Notes: generated by a model not told the origin, from the letters alone. A stretch of 45,558 nucleotides of DNA from Candidatus Aminicenantes bacterium UBA4085 (GCA_002383325.1 DFYJ01000056.1:1-45558); one strand, 5' to 3'; counted from the stretch's first letter, positions 1 through 9,045 are shown. Program-made: numbers and translations.

Positions 1-20
1 CCAGCCCGCCGGCCCGTCTG

Positions 21-2342
21 ATGCCCGAGCCAGCCGACTTCCCCGCGCCGCCGCCCGGTCTGGAAGGCGCGCGCCTCGTCCGGGCCGGCTGCCCGGCCCA
101 CAACTGCGGCGGCCGCTGCCTTCTTCTTATCTGGGTCCGCGACGGCGAGATCCTGCGCATCGACACGGACGACCGCCCGGGTGACGATCCCTCCGATCCG
201 CAGCTGCGGGCGTGCATACGCGGCCGCGCTTACCGCTTCCGCCAGAATCGCAAGGACCGGCTCCTCTATCCCATGAAGCGGACCGGGAAGCGGGGCGAAG
301 GTATGTTCGAGCGGATCTCCTGGGACGAGGCCAACGAGACGATGGCCAGGCAGATCGTGCGCGTCCGCGATGCCTATGGCCCCACTTCGCTTTTCATCCC
401 CTACGGCACCGGCAGCTACAATCAGACCAACGGCCGCTGGACGGCCGAGCGGCTGCTCAACCTGGCCGGCGGCTCACTGGGCTTCTACAACAGCTACTCC
501 TGGGCCTGCATCTCGGCCGCGACGCCTACGGTCTACGGCACCAACCTCACGGGGAACCAGCGCCAGGACTGGTTGAACGCCAGGCTCATCCTGATGTGGA
601 GCTGGAACCCGGCCGAGATGCGGGACGGGACCAACTCGGAGTACTTCGTCAAGAAGGCCCGCGAGCGGGGGGCCAAGGTCATCTGTTTGGACCCGCGGAT
701 GACTTTGAGCGCGACGGCTCTGGCCGACGAATGGATCCCGGTCCGGCCGGGAACCGATGCGGCTCTCATGAGCGCCATGGCCTTTGTCATGATCACGGAA
801 GGACTCTTCGACAAGGAGTTCGTCCGGACGCACTGCGTCGGCTTTGACGAGACGCAGATGCCGCCGGGCTGCGAAGGCGAAGAGAGCTATCGGGATCACA
901 TCCTGGGGGCGCGCGACGGCGCCGCCAAGACACCCGCCTGGGCCGAGCCTATCACCGCCGTGCCCCGGGCAACCATCGCCCGGTTGGCCCGCGAGTACGC
1001 AACCATCAAACCGGCCGTCCTCTACCAGGGGTACGGCATGCAGAGGCGGGCCTACGGCGAACAGGCGGTGCGGGCCGGCTGCGTGCTGGCCGCCATCACC
1101 GGCAACGTCGGCATCCCCGGGGGCTGGGCCGGCGGCATCGCTCTGCAGGCGCCGGACGGGGGCCCGTGCGAGGAAATCTTTCCGGTCGGGCAGAACCAGG
1201 TTAAAGCCAGAATCCCGTCGTTCCTGTGGACGGAGGCCGTCCTGCGGGGCCGCGGCATGGGGCCGGCCGACGGGGTCAAAGGGGCGGACCGGCTGGGGAC
1301 GGACATCAAGCTCATCTGGTCGGTGGCCTCGAACATCCTGATCAACCAGCACGCCAACGTCAACCGCTCGGCCGCTATCTTGGCCGACGAACCCCGGGTC
1401 GAGTTCCTGGCCGTGCAGGACCAGTTCATGACCCCCACGGCCCGATTCGCCGACCTTGTTTTGCCGGCCTGCACCCAATTCGAGACCTGGGGCATTCAGG
1501 ATGGCTGGAAGTATGGCGAGGAGGTCATCCTGGCGCCCAAGATCGTCGAGCCGCCGGGCGAGACCAAGAGCGATTACGCCATCTGCGCCGGAATCGCCGA
1601 CAAGATGGGCTTGGGCGCGGCCTACACGGAGGGCCGGGACGAGCGCGGCTGGGTGAAGTGGGCGATCGAATACTATCGCCGAGCCCGATTCCCGGAGCTG
1701 CCCGGGCTCGACGAGCTCGAGGCGAGCAACGCCGGCGCCTTTGTCCGGCCGGTCACAGCGGAGCCGGCGATCGCCTTTGCCGACTTCCGCCGCGATCCGC
1801 GGGCCCACCCGCTGCCCACCCCGTCGGGCCGGATCGAGATCTTTTCCAAGCGCTTGTTCGACCTGAAGAAGCCGGATGAGATCCCGGCCGTGCCCAAGTA
1901 TATCCGGGAGTGGGAAAGCCCCTTCGGCCCGGAGGCGGCGGAATATCCCCTCCAGGTCATCGGGCACCACGCCCTGTCGAGGGTCCACTCCATCCACGAC
2001 AACGTCCCCGAGCTGCTCGAAGCTTTCCCCCAGCGCGTCTTTATCAATCCGTTGGACGCGGAGCCGCGTGGCATCAGAGACGGCGACATGGTCAAGGTCT
2101 GGAACGCGCGGGGGGCGCTGGTTCTGCCGGCCCGGCTCACACCGCGGATCATGCCGGGCGTGCTGGCCATTCCACAGGGCGCCTGGTGGACGCCGGATGC
2201 GAACGGCGTCGACCGGCGGGGCAACGTCAACGTCCTGTCTTCGGAGCGCTGGACGCCGTTCGCCTTCGGCAACGCCCAGCACACCATCATGGCCCAGGCC
2301 GCGCCGGCTGAAAGAGCCGGAAAGTCCGGGAGGCGGCGATGA
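21..2342 (+). CDS. Molybdopterin oxidoreductase catalytic subunit, DmsA-like
   Basis: Catalytic subunit of a complex iron-sulfur molybdoenzyme of the DMSO reductase family. The N-terminus carries the Fe-S motif CPAHNCGGRC with a fourth Cys in ACIRGRAYR. A Ser in NSYSWAC (about residue 160) sits where DmsA-type enzymes carry the Mo-ligating Ser. The C-terminal region has the usual molydopterin-dinucleotide-binding fold signals (VIGHHALSRVHS, then WWTPDANGVDRRGNVNVL). It overlaps the FeS subunit by ATGA, so the three genes form a DmsABC-like operon. The ATG at 21 has no Shine-Dalgarno and no Tat signal follows it, and the frame stays open to the window edge. The real start, probably with a Tat signal, may therefore lie upstream. 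The substrate (DMSO, TMAO, polysulfide or other) cannot be read from the sequence. Confidence 0.88.
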   Translation: MPEPADFPAPPPGLEGARLVRAGCPAHNCGGRCLLLIWVRDGEILRIDTDDRPGDDPSDPQLRACIRGRAYRFRQNRKDRLLYPMKRTGKRGEGMFERISWDEANETMARQIVRVRDAYGPTSLFIPYGTGSYNQTNGRWTAERLLNLAGGSLGFYNSYSWACISAATPTVYGTNLTGNQRQDWLNARLILMWSWNPAEMRDGTNSEYFVKKARERGAKVICLDPRMTLSATALADEWIPVRPGTDAALMSAMAFVMITEGLFDKEFVRTHCVGFDETQMPPGCEGEESYRDHILGARDGAAKTPAWAEPITAVPRATIARLAREYATIKPAVLYQGYGMQRRAYGEQAVRAGCVLAAITGNVGIPGGWAGGIALQAPDGGPCEEIFPVGQNQVKARIPSFLWTEAVLRGRGMGPADGVKGADRLGTDIKLIWSVASNILINQHANVNRSAAILADEPRVEFLAVQDQFMTPTARFADLVLPACTQFETWGIQDGWKYGEEVILAPKIVEPPGETKSDYAICAGIADKMGLGAAYTEGRDERGWVKWAIEYYRRARFPELPGLDELEASNAGAFVRPVTAEPAIAFADFRRDPRAHPLPTPSGRIEIFSKRLFDLKKPDEIPAVPKYIREWESPFGPEAAEYPLQVIGHHALSRVHSIHDNVPELLEAFPQRVFINPLDAEPRGIRDGDMVKVWNARGALVLPARLTPRIMPGVLAIPQGAWWTPDANGVDRRGNVNVLSSERWTPFAFGNAQHTIMAQAAPAERAGKSGRRR

Positions 2343-2965
2343 CCCGGGAGGCGAAGCGGCTCGGCTTCTTCATCGACGCGGCCGCCTGTTCGGGCTGCAA
2401 GGCCTGCGCCATGGCCTGCCGTGACAAGAACAACCTGCCGGCCGGGGTTCGCTGGCGGCGGGTCTATGAAGTCGCGGGCGGCGGCTGGCGGCGGGAGGGA
2501 GAAGCCTGGGTGCCGGAGCTGTCCGTCTACAACCTGTCCATCGCCTGCAACCATTGCGAGAAGCCGCTCTGCCGGGACGGCTGTCCGTCCCAGGCCATCG
2601 AGAAGCGGGAGGACGGCGTCGTCCTCATCGACGCCGACAAGTGCCTGGGCTGCCGCTACTGCGAGTGGACTTGCCCCTACGGCGCGCCGCAGTTCGACGA
2701 GGCGGCCGGAGTGATGACCAAGTGCGACATGTGCGCCGACCTGATCGGGCGCGGCGAGACGCCGGCCTGCGTCCTGGCCTGCCCGATGCGGGCCCTTGAT
2801 TTCGGCGAGATCGAAGAGCTGCGGGCCAAGTACGGGCCGGCTGCCGAGATCCACCCCTTGCCGGCGGCGGCGATGACCGATCCCTCGCTGGTCATCCGGC
2901 CGCATCGCGACGCGGCCAGGGCGGCGCGGGCGGCAGTCCTGGTCAAGAACAGGGAGGAGGTCTGA
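2339..2965 (+). CDS. 4Fe-4S ferredoxin subunit, DmsB-like
   Basis: Electron-transfer subunit of 208 aa with four cysteine groups typical of DmsB/NrfC proteins: CSGCKACAMAC near the N-terminus, CNHCEKPLCRDGC, CLGCRYCEWTC, and CDMCADL with CVLAC further on. Together these would bind four 4Fe-4S clusters and pass electrons between the membrane anchor and the molybdopterin subunit. Its ATG overlaps the stop of the upstream gene (ATGA), implying translational coupling. The anchor gene follows after 2 bases. No Tat signal is seen, as is usual for a partner that is exported together with the catalytic subunit. Confidence 0.92.
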   Translation: MTREAKRLGFFIDAAACSGCKACAMACRDKNNLPAGVRWRRVYEVAGGGWRREGEAWVPELSVYNLSIACNHCEKPLCRDGCPSQAIEKREDGVVLIDADKCLGCRYCEWTCPYGAPQFDEAAGVMTKCDMCADLIGRGETPACVLACPMRALDFGEIEELRAKYGPAAEIHPLPAAAMTDPSLVIRPHRDAARAARAAVLVKNREEV

Positions 2966-2967
2966 AG

Positions 2968-3828
2968 ATGCGCCGTCAGGAAGGATCTCTGGTCGCTTTC
3001 ACGGTCCTCGGCCAGGCGGCCGCGGGGCTGGCTTTTTTCCTTATCGGGCCCCTCTACCTTCTCCCCCCAATGGCTTCAGACTCGCGGCTGCGGCCCGCGC
3101 GGCTGGCCGCTTGCCTCGTCGTGCTGGCCCTCTTGGCGGCCGCGGCAATGGTGTCCCTTCTCCACTTGAAGCATCCGGGTCGGGCGCCCCGGGCCTTGGC
3201 CAACACGGGCTCCTCCTGGCTGAGCAAGGAAATCCTGGCCCTCGTCCTCTTCGGCGCATCAGCGGCCGGGCTGGCCCTCTTAGCCTGGCGGGCGCCTTCC
3301 TCCAATGCGGCCGTGACCCTGGCGGTACTGGTCATCGCGGAAGCGGGCGCTCTTGTCTACAGCATGGCCCGCCTCTACACCCAGCCGGCGGTGCCGGACT
3401 GGAACATCCCGGCCACGGCGGCGGCCTTCCTCGGAACGACGATCCTGTTGGGCTCGATGCTCGCGGCATTGGCGGCCCGCGGAGACATCGCCGCATTCGA
3501 CGGCTTGGCCGGCACGCCCGTCTCCGCTCTCCTGTTCAAGGCTGCCTTCGCTGCAACGGGCCTGGTCTTCCTGGCGGCCTTTCTCTACTCGCCCGGGCTG
3601 GGGCGGCGGTTCAAGCGGCCCGGGCCGCGCGTCTACGAACCCGATCGCTCTCTCTTCCCCATCTGGCTCATCCGCATCGCGCTTCTCGCCGCCGCATTCG
3701 CTCTCTGGGGAATGGCCGCCTTTCGCTCCGCGGCGCCGTCGTGGCTGGCCTGGGCAGGCTTCGCCGCCGCCGCTCTCTCCGAAACGCTCGGCCGCTGGCT
3801 GTTCTACGCCCTGCCGGACGAGCTTTAG
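2968..3828 (+). CDS. Membrane anchor subunit, DmsC-like
   Basis: A 286-aa, very hydrophobic protein with about eight predicted membrane segments. The SLLHLKHPGRAPRAL stretch followed by SSWLSKEI is typical of DmsC/NrfD-type anchors and lies near the quinol site. It would oxidise quinol in the membrane and feed the FeS subunit. The start has a strong Shine-Dalgarno (aggaggtctgaag before ATG) that overlaps the end of the FeS gene. It is the last gene of the three-gene operon; no clear terminator follows before 3900. Confidence 0.85.
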   Translation: MRRQEGSLVAFTVLGQAAAGLAFFLIGPLYLLPPMASDSRLRPARLAACLVVLALLAAAAMVSLLHLKHPGRAPRALANTGSSWLSKEILALVLFGASAAGLALLAWRAPSSNAAVTLAVLVIAEAGALVYSMARLYTQPAVPDWNIPATAAAFLGTTILLGSMLAALAARGDIAAFDGLAGTPVSALLFKAAFAATGLVFLAAFLYSPGLGRRFKRPGPRVYEPDRSLFPIWLIRIALLAAAFALWGMAAFRSAAPSWLAWAGFAAAALSETLGRWLFYALPDEL

Positions 3829-3933
3829 CCCGGCGCCTTCCATCCCCACGTAAGATCCCTCAAGAAATCGGGATTTACGTATACTGTACCCCTATTTATT
3901 GATAGCAGCCCGAGGCCGCTGCCTTGCTTCTGG

Positions 3934-3939
3934 TATAAT
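3934..3939 (+). promoter_or_regulatory. TATAAT -10 box next to a GTG start
   Basis: A perfect TATAAT ends 6 bases before the GTG of the HD-domain gene. Transcription would start at about the start codon, giving a leaderless or nearly leaderless mRNA. No good -35 lies 16-18 bases upstream. Confidence 0.45.
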
Positions 3940-3945
3940 CACGGC

Positions 3946-4851
3946 GTGGCCGTGAGCAAGTCCAGTAAGCCCGAATCCGCGTTCCGCGTCGTCGCCCGCC
4001 GCTACCCCGGCCTGGTCGAGAAGATCCAGCGCCTGATCGAAGACTCCGAGAAAGCCTTTGCCGGCAACACCCCCGAGGCCGAAGGCAGCTACCTTTGGGA
4101 GCACACCGTCCATGTGGCCTCGCTGGCCTTCCGGCTGGCCGAAGAGGAGCGGCGCGATCCCCTTCTGGCGGCGGTCACGGCCCTCTTCCATGATGCCGGA
4201 AAGTTCGCCGGCGGCGTCTATCATCAAGGCGGGGAAGCCGAGGAGGATGTCGCGGCGCGCCTGGCCTCGCCCATCCTCAAGCGCTCCCGCGTCCCGGCGG
4301 CCGACCGCGAGGCCGTGCTGGCCGCCCTCGGCGCGCTCTACCGGGAGGATGCGGCGCCCCATCCCCTGGCCGCCATCGTCCACGATGCCGATTTCCTATC
4401 CAAGTTCGGGGCCTTGGGCGTGGCTCAGTTCTTCATCAAATCCGCCCTGCGCGGCAGGACCCTGCGCTCAACAGTCATGACCTCCCTCAGCAAGGAGCTG
4501 ACTTACGCCGCCTGTCTGCCGCTCAACATGCGAACGAAGGCGGGGCGGCTGAGAGCCGAGAAGAAGGCCGAGGAGTCGCTGCGCTATTACGAAGCTCTGC
4601 TGGCGGAGCTGGCCGAGACGCACGGCGGGGCTTATCGGATCAAGGTCCTTCGTCTGCCCCGTGCGGGGCGGCGCGGCCGGGGGGTCGATGTCCGGCTGGT
4701 CGTGAGCGCGGCCTGCGACCAATGCGGCGGCGGCTGGGTGATATCGCGATCGGTCAAGCGGGGAGTCAAATGCGCCCGGCTGGAGGCGCGCCTCCGCTGC
4801 CGGCGCTGCGGCGCCGGCCACGAGATCGCCTTCTGCCTGCCCGAAATCTAA
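3946..4851 (+). CDS. HD-domain phosphohydrolase with C-terminal zinc ribbon
   Basis: A 301-aa cytoplasmic protein. The HD fold is shown by H53 in EHTVHVASLA, H81-D82 in FHDAGKF and a later HDADFL near residue 146, the H...HD...D metal-binding pattern. The last 50 residues carry CDQCGGGW and CRRCGAGH, two CxxC pairs that look like a zinc ribbon. HD proteins of this layout hydrolyse nucleotides or act as metal-dependent phosphatases; the zinc ribbon suggests nucleic-acid or protein contact. The start is GTG at 3946 (another GTG lies at 3952), and there is no Shine-Dalgarno because the -10 box is immediately upstream. It faces dsbD, with a palindromic repeat between them. The substrate is unknown. 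Confidence 0.75.
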   Translation: MAVSKSSKPESAFRVVARRYPGLVEKIQRLIEDSEKAFAGNTPEAEGSYLWEHTVHVASLAFRLAEEERRDPLLAAVTALFHDAGKFAGGVYHQGGEAEEDVAARLASPILKRSRVPAADREAVLAALGALYREDAAPHPLAAIVHDADFLSKFGALGVAQFFIKSALRGRTLRSTVMTSLSKELTYAACLPLNMRTKAGRLRAEKKAEESLRYYEALLAELAETHGGAYRIKVLRLPRAGRRGRGVDVRLVVSAACDQCGGGWVISRSVKRGVKCARLEARLRCRRCGAGHEIAFCLPEI

Positions 4852-4856
4852 ATAAA

Positions 4857-4997
4857 AGCAGACACATACTAATTTCAATTTCCAGACACATACCAATTTA
4901 TTACTGCCTGATCGCGACTATCCGGCAACCGCAATAATATTCAGTCTTTTTCTGACAATTAATGCATAAATGGACGGAAAATTGGTATGTGTCTGCT
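4857..4997. repeat. REP/REPIN-like palindromic element 1
   Basis: Lower-GC interval between convergent genes. The left arm at 4884-4899 (agacacataccaattt) is an exact reverse complement of 4979-4994. A second left copy at 4857-4869 (agcagacacatac) is an exact reverse complement of 4985-4997 and continues with one mismatch. The right arm can therefore pair with either left copy. The right arm also contributes two bases to the dsbD stop codon (4996-4998). It may be a REP-like or MITE-like unit and could act as a bidirectional terminator. Confidence 0.7.
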
Positions 4998-7080
4998 AAT
5001 TCGCGGACAGGGCCTTTTTCATCTTCGCGAGAAAGACGTCCTTGTTCTCGAAGCCGACGCCGCGCAGGTCCGCGATCTCCATCCCGTCCGGCTTCAGCCA
5101 GATGAGCGTCGGGCAGCCCTTGGCGGCGAACTTCTTGTAGAAGGCCTTGACCTTCTCGTCGTCGTTGCGGGTCAGATCGGCCCGGAGCATGACGAAGTTC
5201 TCCGCCTCGGCGATGATCTCGGGCTGGGTATAGGTCTTCTTGTCCAGCTCGTGGCAGGCGATGCACCACTCGGCCGTCGAGTCGATGAAGACCGGCTTGC
5301 CGGTCTTAAGCGCGTCGGCCAGAGCTTCCTCGGAGTAGGGGATCCAGTTGATGACGTCCAGCTTGACCTGCCCCCCGGCCGCCGCCAGGGCCTGCATCTT
5401 CACGTTGATCCGGCCGTCGGCGTAGCCGCGGACTCCGTTGACCCCGAAGTTCAGGGCCAGGAGAAAGAAGATCACCCCGAAGACGTTGCGGACGAAGGGG
5501 AAGACCTTGCCCATGCCCCTGGTCGGCTCGATCCAGGCCAGGTAAATCCCGGCCACCAGGGCGACCAAGGCCATCGCCAGGCTGTAATACAGGGGATCGG
5601 GCAGGAGCGTCTTGAGAAAGTAGATGGCCATCCCGACCAGGATGAATCCGAAGATCTTGCGGACCCAGACCATCCAGGCGCCCGATCGCGGGATCTTGTT
5701 GAGGGAGCCCGAGAAGATGCCCAGCAGCAGGAACGGCACGCCCAGACCCATGGCCAGGACGAAGAACAGGGAGAAGCCCAGCAGGACGTTGCCCTTGTTG
5801 CCGACGTAGGTCAACAGGCCCAGCACGAACGGCCCGATGCAGGGGGCGGCGATGATGCCGACCGTCAGGCCCATGAAGAACGTCCCGCTCAGCCCCTTCT
5901 TCGACGTGCCGGCAGCTTTATTGAGCGAAGCCGGCATGCGGAACTCGTAGACGTCGAACATGGAGAGAGCCAGCAGGATCATGATCGCGGCGATGGCGAT
6001 CAGCACCGGGGGATAGGTCAGAGCCGCGCCGAACAGGCTGCCGGTGAAGGCGGCCACGACACCGAGGATGGAGTAGGTCATGGCCATGCCCAGGACGTAG
6101 ATGAAGGCGTGCAGGATGACGCCGCCTTTCTTGCCCTCGGCCTGGCCGCCGAAATAGCTGATGGTGATCGGGATCAGGGGGTAGATGCAGGGCGTCAGAT
6201 TGAGGGCCAGCCCGCCCAGGAAGACCAGCAGGAAGGTCAGCAGGAGGCCCCGGCTCCCGAAGCCGGCGCCGCCCGCGATGCCGCTCTTGGCTCCGGCGTC
6301 GGCCGGTTCGCCGGTTGGGGCGGGGATCTCGCGGCTCGGGGCCTCCGCATCGGGGGTTGACGACCCGGAGATCGAGGCCGGGCCGGGATCGACCGCGGTC
6401 AAAGCTCCCCCGGCGGGCTTGCTGCCATCGGGCTTGGAGGCGTCCGCTCCTTCCGTTTTTCCGGCTGGTGGAACAACTGTCTTTTCAACCCCGCCTGCGA
6501 AAGCCGTCTTCTCCACAGCCGGCTGCTTATCCGCCGGCTTGGCCTCGGGCTTAGCGGCCGGCTTTTGCCCGACCGTCCCGGCCGCCGGCGCTCCTCCTTC
6601 GACGGGAAGCGCCTTCTTGAACGGCGCGTCGGTCGGCGGCTGGCAGGAGGCATCGTCGCAGGCCTGGTAGCCGACCGATCCCTCGATCATCAGCTCCTTC
6701 CCGGCGAAGTCCGCCGCCAGCGTGACCTCGCAAGAGACTTTGAAGGCGCCTTCGAAGATCGCCAGGGGATTGTCCGAGAAGGCGAACTTCTTGTTCTGGG
6801 AGGACGGGAAGATGATCGCGCCGAACACCGCGCCCTTCTGCGGCTTGAAGTCGACCGTGGTGCCGATGAGATAGGCCTCCGACGGCTGGTCCGAGTTGAT
6901 GTGGAAGGGCGCCCGAATGCTGATCTCGAGCTCGAGCGAGGACGTCCGGCCGGCCTTGAGCGGGGATGCGGGCGTGAGCACGGTCGCCTTGACGATGGGC
7001 TCCTCGGACTGGGCCTCGAGGGGGACGACGGCAGCCAAAAGGGATAAAGCCAAGGCCAGGGCCAGGGCTGTCTTTCTCAT
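4996..7080 (-). CDS. dsbD: Thiol:disulfide interchange protein DsbD
   Basis: A 694-aa membrane protein that carries electrons from cytoplasmic thioredoxin to the periplasm. The ATG at 7080 is chosen because aaaaggagtcgct precedes it and a signal peptide follows (MRKTALALALALSLLAA). The periplasmic alpha domain contains CDDASCQPPT near residue 136. A Pro/Ala/Lys-rich linker of about 120 residues follows. The membrane domain has the paired cysteines in NLTPCIYPL (near 292) and AAPCIGPF (near 410). The C-terminal thioredoxin domain has WCIACHEL near 604. It ends inside a palindromic repeat, which provides part of its stop codon. The linker is long compared with enterobacterial DsbD. Confidence 0.93.
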   Translation of the reverse strand: MRKTALALALALSLLAAVVPLEAQSEEPIVKATVLTPASPLKAGRTSSLELEISIRAPFHINSDQPSEAYLIGTTVDFKPQKGAVFGAIIFPSSQNKKFAFSDNPLAIFEGAFKVSCEVTLAADFAGKELMIEGSVGYQACDDASCQPPTDAPFKKALPVEGGAPAAGTVGQKPAAKPEAKPADKQPAVEKTAFAGGVEKTVVPPAGKTEGADASKPDGSKPAGGALTAVDPGPASISGSSTPDAEAPSREIPAPTGEPADAGAKSGIAGGAGFGSRGLLLTFLLVFLGGLALNLTPCIYPLIPITISYFGGQAEGKKGGVILHAFIYVLGMAMTYSILGVVAAFTGSLFGAALTYPPVLIAIAAIMILLALSMFDVYEFRMPASLNKAAGTSKKGLSGTFFMGLTVGIIAAPCIGPFVLGLLTYVGNKGNVLLGFSLFFVLAMGLGVPFLLLGIFSGSLNKIPRSGAWMVWVRKIFGFILVGMAIYFLKTLLPDPLYYSLAMALVALVAGIYLAWIEPTRGMGKVFPFVRNVFGVIFFLLALNFGVNGVRGYADGRINVKMQALAAAGGQVKLDVINWIPYSEEALADALKTGKPVFIDSTAEWCIACHELDKKTYTQPEIIAEAENFVMLRADLTRNDDEKVKAFYKKFAAKGCPTLIWLKPDGMEIADLRGVGFENKDVFLAKMKKALSAN

Positions 7081-7396
7081 AGCGACTCCTTTTATTGGAT
7101 GCGCCCCGGGGGAACGGCCCGCAGCCGTCTCGCAGCCGCCCGGCGCAACGGCGATACTATAGACGGCTTGCCTCCGGAAGTCAACGTCGCGATCGTCGAG
7201 ATCCATTATAATCAACGGGTTACTCGCATCGATCAGGGCTGATCGAGAGGATGACATCTTCCACCGGAAGTGGTATTTTACCTGTCTCTCTGTCTCCCAA
7301 GGAACAGCTCATGGCTCACATCGACGACCCTCCCACCCGCGCCGCTTCGATCGGTGCGGAAATCAAGGACAAGCGCGGCCGGGCGGCCTGATCACG
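7081..7396. other. Divergent intergenic region dsbD / araC-like
   Basis: 316 bases between divergent genes. It contains a TTATAAT-type sequence near 7205 that could serve as a -10 box on either strand; no matching -35 is evident. A 26-codon ORF with an aaggaa Shine-Dalgarno lies at 7311-7391. I see no other structure. Confidence 0.4.
7311..7391 (+). CDS. Possible 26-aa leader ORF
   Basis: ATG at 7311 preceded by aaggaacagctc; reads MAHIDDPPTRAASIGAEIKD and six more residues, and ends 5 bases before the AraC-like ATG. The spacing would allow translational coupling. The peptide matches nothing I know and could be chance in GC-rich DNA. Confidence 0.2.
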   Translation: MAHIDDPPTRAASIGAEIKDKRGRAA

Positions 7397-8344
7397 ATGG
7401 CCCACCCGGACGGTAGCCAAGCGGCGCGGGCGGAGTACATGGCCCGCATCAACCGGGTCATCGACCACATCGACCGGCGCATCGGCGAGAGCCTGCGCCT
7501 GGAGGACCTGGCCCGGGTGGCCAATTTTTCTCCCTTCCACTTCCACCGCATCTTCGGGGCCATGGTCGGTGAGACGCTCAACGTCTGGATCCAGCGGCGG
7601 CGGGCGGAGAAGGCCGCGGCCTGCCTGCTGGCCTATCCGGCCATGCCCATCACCTCTATCGCTCTCGACTGCGGCTATTCGGGCTCGGACGCCTTCGCCC
7701 GGGCTTTTCGCGAGCACTTCGGCATGAGCGCCACGGAATGGCGCGGCGAGCCCGGCCGGCAATGGCGCAAGAATCGTCAAATGGATCGCAAGGCCGGTCA
7801 AGCCCCGTCCCTGGACTCCGGCTATGATGGCGGCGAAATCCACGCCGCAAGGAGTCAGTTCATGGACAAGTCGAAGTACAAGGTCGAGGTCAAGGAGATG
7901 CCGCCGCTGACGGTCGCCTATGTCCGCCACATCGGCCCCTTCCAAGGGGTCGCCATGGCCTTCCAGAAGCTGATGCAGTGGGCGGGGCCGCGCGGGCTGA
8001 TTCGATTCCCCCAGACCCAGATGCTGGCCATCTACCACGACAGCCCGCACATCACGGAGACCGACAAGCTGCGCTCGGACGCCTGCATCACCGTGCCGCT
8101 CGACACCAAGGTCGAGGGCGAGATCGGCAAGACGGACATTCCGGGCGGCCTCTTTGCCGTAGCTCACGCCGAGATCACCCAGGACGAATTCGGGCAGGCC
8201 TGGGACGCCCTGATGGATTGGCTGGCCGGGAGCGGCTATCAGCCGGACGACCGAAGCTGCTACGAGATGTACCTGAACGATCCCAAGAGCCACCCCGAGG
8301 GCAAGTTCATCATCGATATCTGCGAGCCCATCAAACCGCTCTGA
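7397..8344 (+). CDS. AraC-family regulator with GyrI-like effector domain
   Basis: A 315-aa transcription factor. Residues 10-115 form the two-helix-turn-helix AraC domain (LRLEDLARVANFSPFHFHRI, then ITSIALDCGYSGSDAFARAF). After a linker, residues 160-315 form a GyrI/SbmC small-molecule-binding domain (VKEMPPLTVAYVRHIGPF ... CYEMYLNDPKSHPEGKF). The domain order matches Rob/BmrR-like multidrug or stress sensors. The likely target is the next gene, which encodes an exported protein with the same kind of ligand domain 120 bases downstream. Confidence 0.85.
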   Translation: MAHPDGSQAARAEYMARINRVIDHIDRRIGESLRLEDLARVANFSPFHFHRIFGAMVGETLNVWIQRRRAEKAAACLLAYPAMPITSIALDCGYSGSDAFARAFREHFGMSATEWRGEPGRQWRKNRQMDRKAGQAPSLDSGYDGGEIHAARSQFMDKSKYKVEVKEMPPLTVAYVRHIGPFQGVAMAFQKLMQWAGPRGLIRFPQTQMLAIYHDSPHITETDKLRSDACITVPLDTKVEGEIGKTDIPGGLFAVAHAEITQDEFGQAWDALMDWLAGSGYQPDDRSCYEMYLNDPKSHPEGKFIIDICEPIKPL

Positions 8345-8467
8345 CGGCTGCCCGGGCATGCAGCGGTCCGACGCGCAGGGCTGTCAAGGGCCGACAACCG
8401 CCGGCCGGGATTCTCCCGGGGCGAGGGTTCGGGTATGATGGAGGAGCGCCATTTCGCGGAGGGGAAC

Positions 8468-9037
8468 ATGAAAAAAGCCGTTGTGATTCTATCTCTCATC
8501 GCCGCGCTGGCCGGGACGGCCGCCGCCCAGGTGCAGCCGATGGATGACTCGCTGAAAGCGCCGCGCCTGACGGCCAGGCCCGACCAGAAGATGCTGGTGG
8601 TCGAGGCCAAGGGCGATCCCAATATCACCGGCCAGGCCGCCTTCGGGCTGCTGTTCAAGACCTTCTTCAGCCTGCCCGGAGTCCAGATGGCCGCCCCGCG
8701 GGCCCGCTGGTCGGGCCAGGATTGGAGCGCCAACGCCAAGTCGGAGTGGACGGGGTATTACGCCCTGCCTCTGCCCGCCTCCGTCACCGGGCTGCCGGCC
8801 GGCATCCAGGGCGTCAAGATCGAGGTCTGGAGCTACGGCGAAGTGGCGGAGATTCTTCATGTCGGTCCCTACGCCAACGAGGCGCCGACGATCGAGGCTC
8901 TGCACAAGTTCATCGCCGACAAGGGCTATGCCATCGCGGGGCTCCACGAAGAGGAATATCTGGTCGGGCCGGGCATGGGCAACGCGCCTCCGGAGTCTTA
9001 CCGGACCATCATCCGCTACCAGGTCAAAAAGAAGTAG
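8468..9037 (+). CDS. Exported GyrI-like ligand-binding protein
   Basis: A 189-aa protein with a signal peptide (MKKAVVILSLIAALAGTAAA). Its C-terminal part has the GyrI-like pattern VAEILHVGPYANEAPTIEAL, then EEEYLVGPGMGNAPPESYRT, close to the LxHxGPY...YLxDP core of the family. The ATG at 8468 is preferred over the longer reading frame starting at 8435 because gaggggaac precedes it and the signal peptide begins there. GyrI-like proteins usually work in the cytoplasm, so export is uncommon. It may bind or hydrolyse an organic molecule outside the membrane and act with the AraC/GyrI regulator upstream. Confidence 0.75.
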   Translation: MKKAVVILSLIAALAGTAAAQVQPMDDSLKAPRLTARPDQKMLVVEAKGDPNITGQAAFGLLFKTFFSLPGVQMAAPRARWSGQDWSANAKSEWTGYYALPLPASVTGLPAGIQGVKIEVWSYGEVAEILHVGPYANEAPTIEALHKFIADKGYAIAGLHEEEYLVGPGMGNAPPESYRTIIRYQVKKK

Positions 9038-9045
9038 CGCAGGCG

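Noticed and set aside
474..2282. 602-codon frame opposite the molybdopterin subunit
   Set aside because: Same cause: shadow of a clear gene with full family motifs.
4987..6360. 457-codon frame opposite dsbD
   Set aside because: Reads as Gln/Asp/His-rich low-complexity sequence; dsbD on the other strand has all catalytic cysteines.
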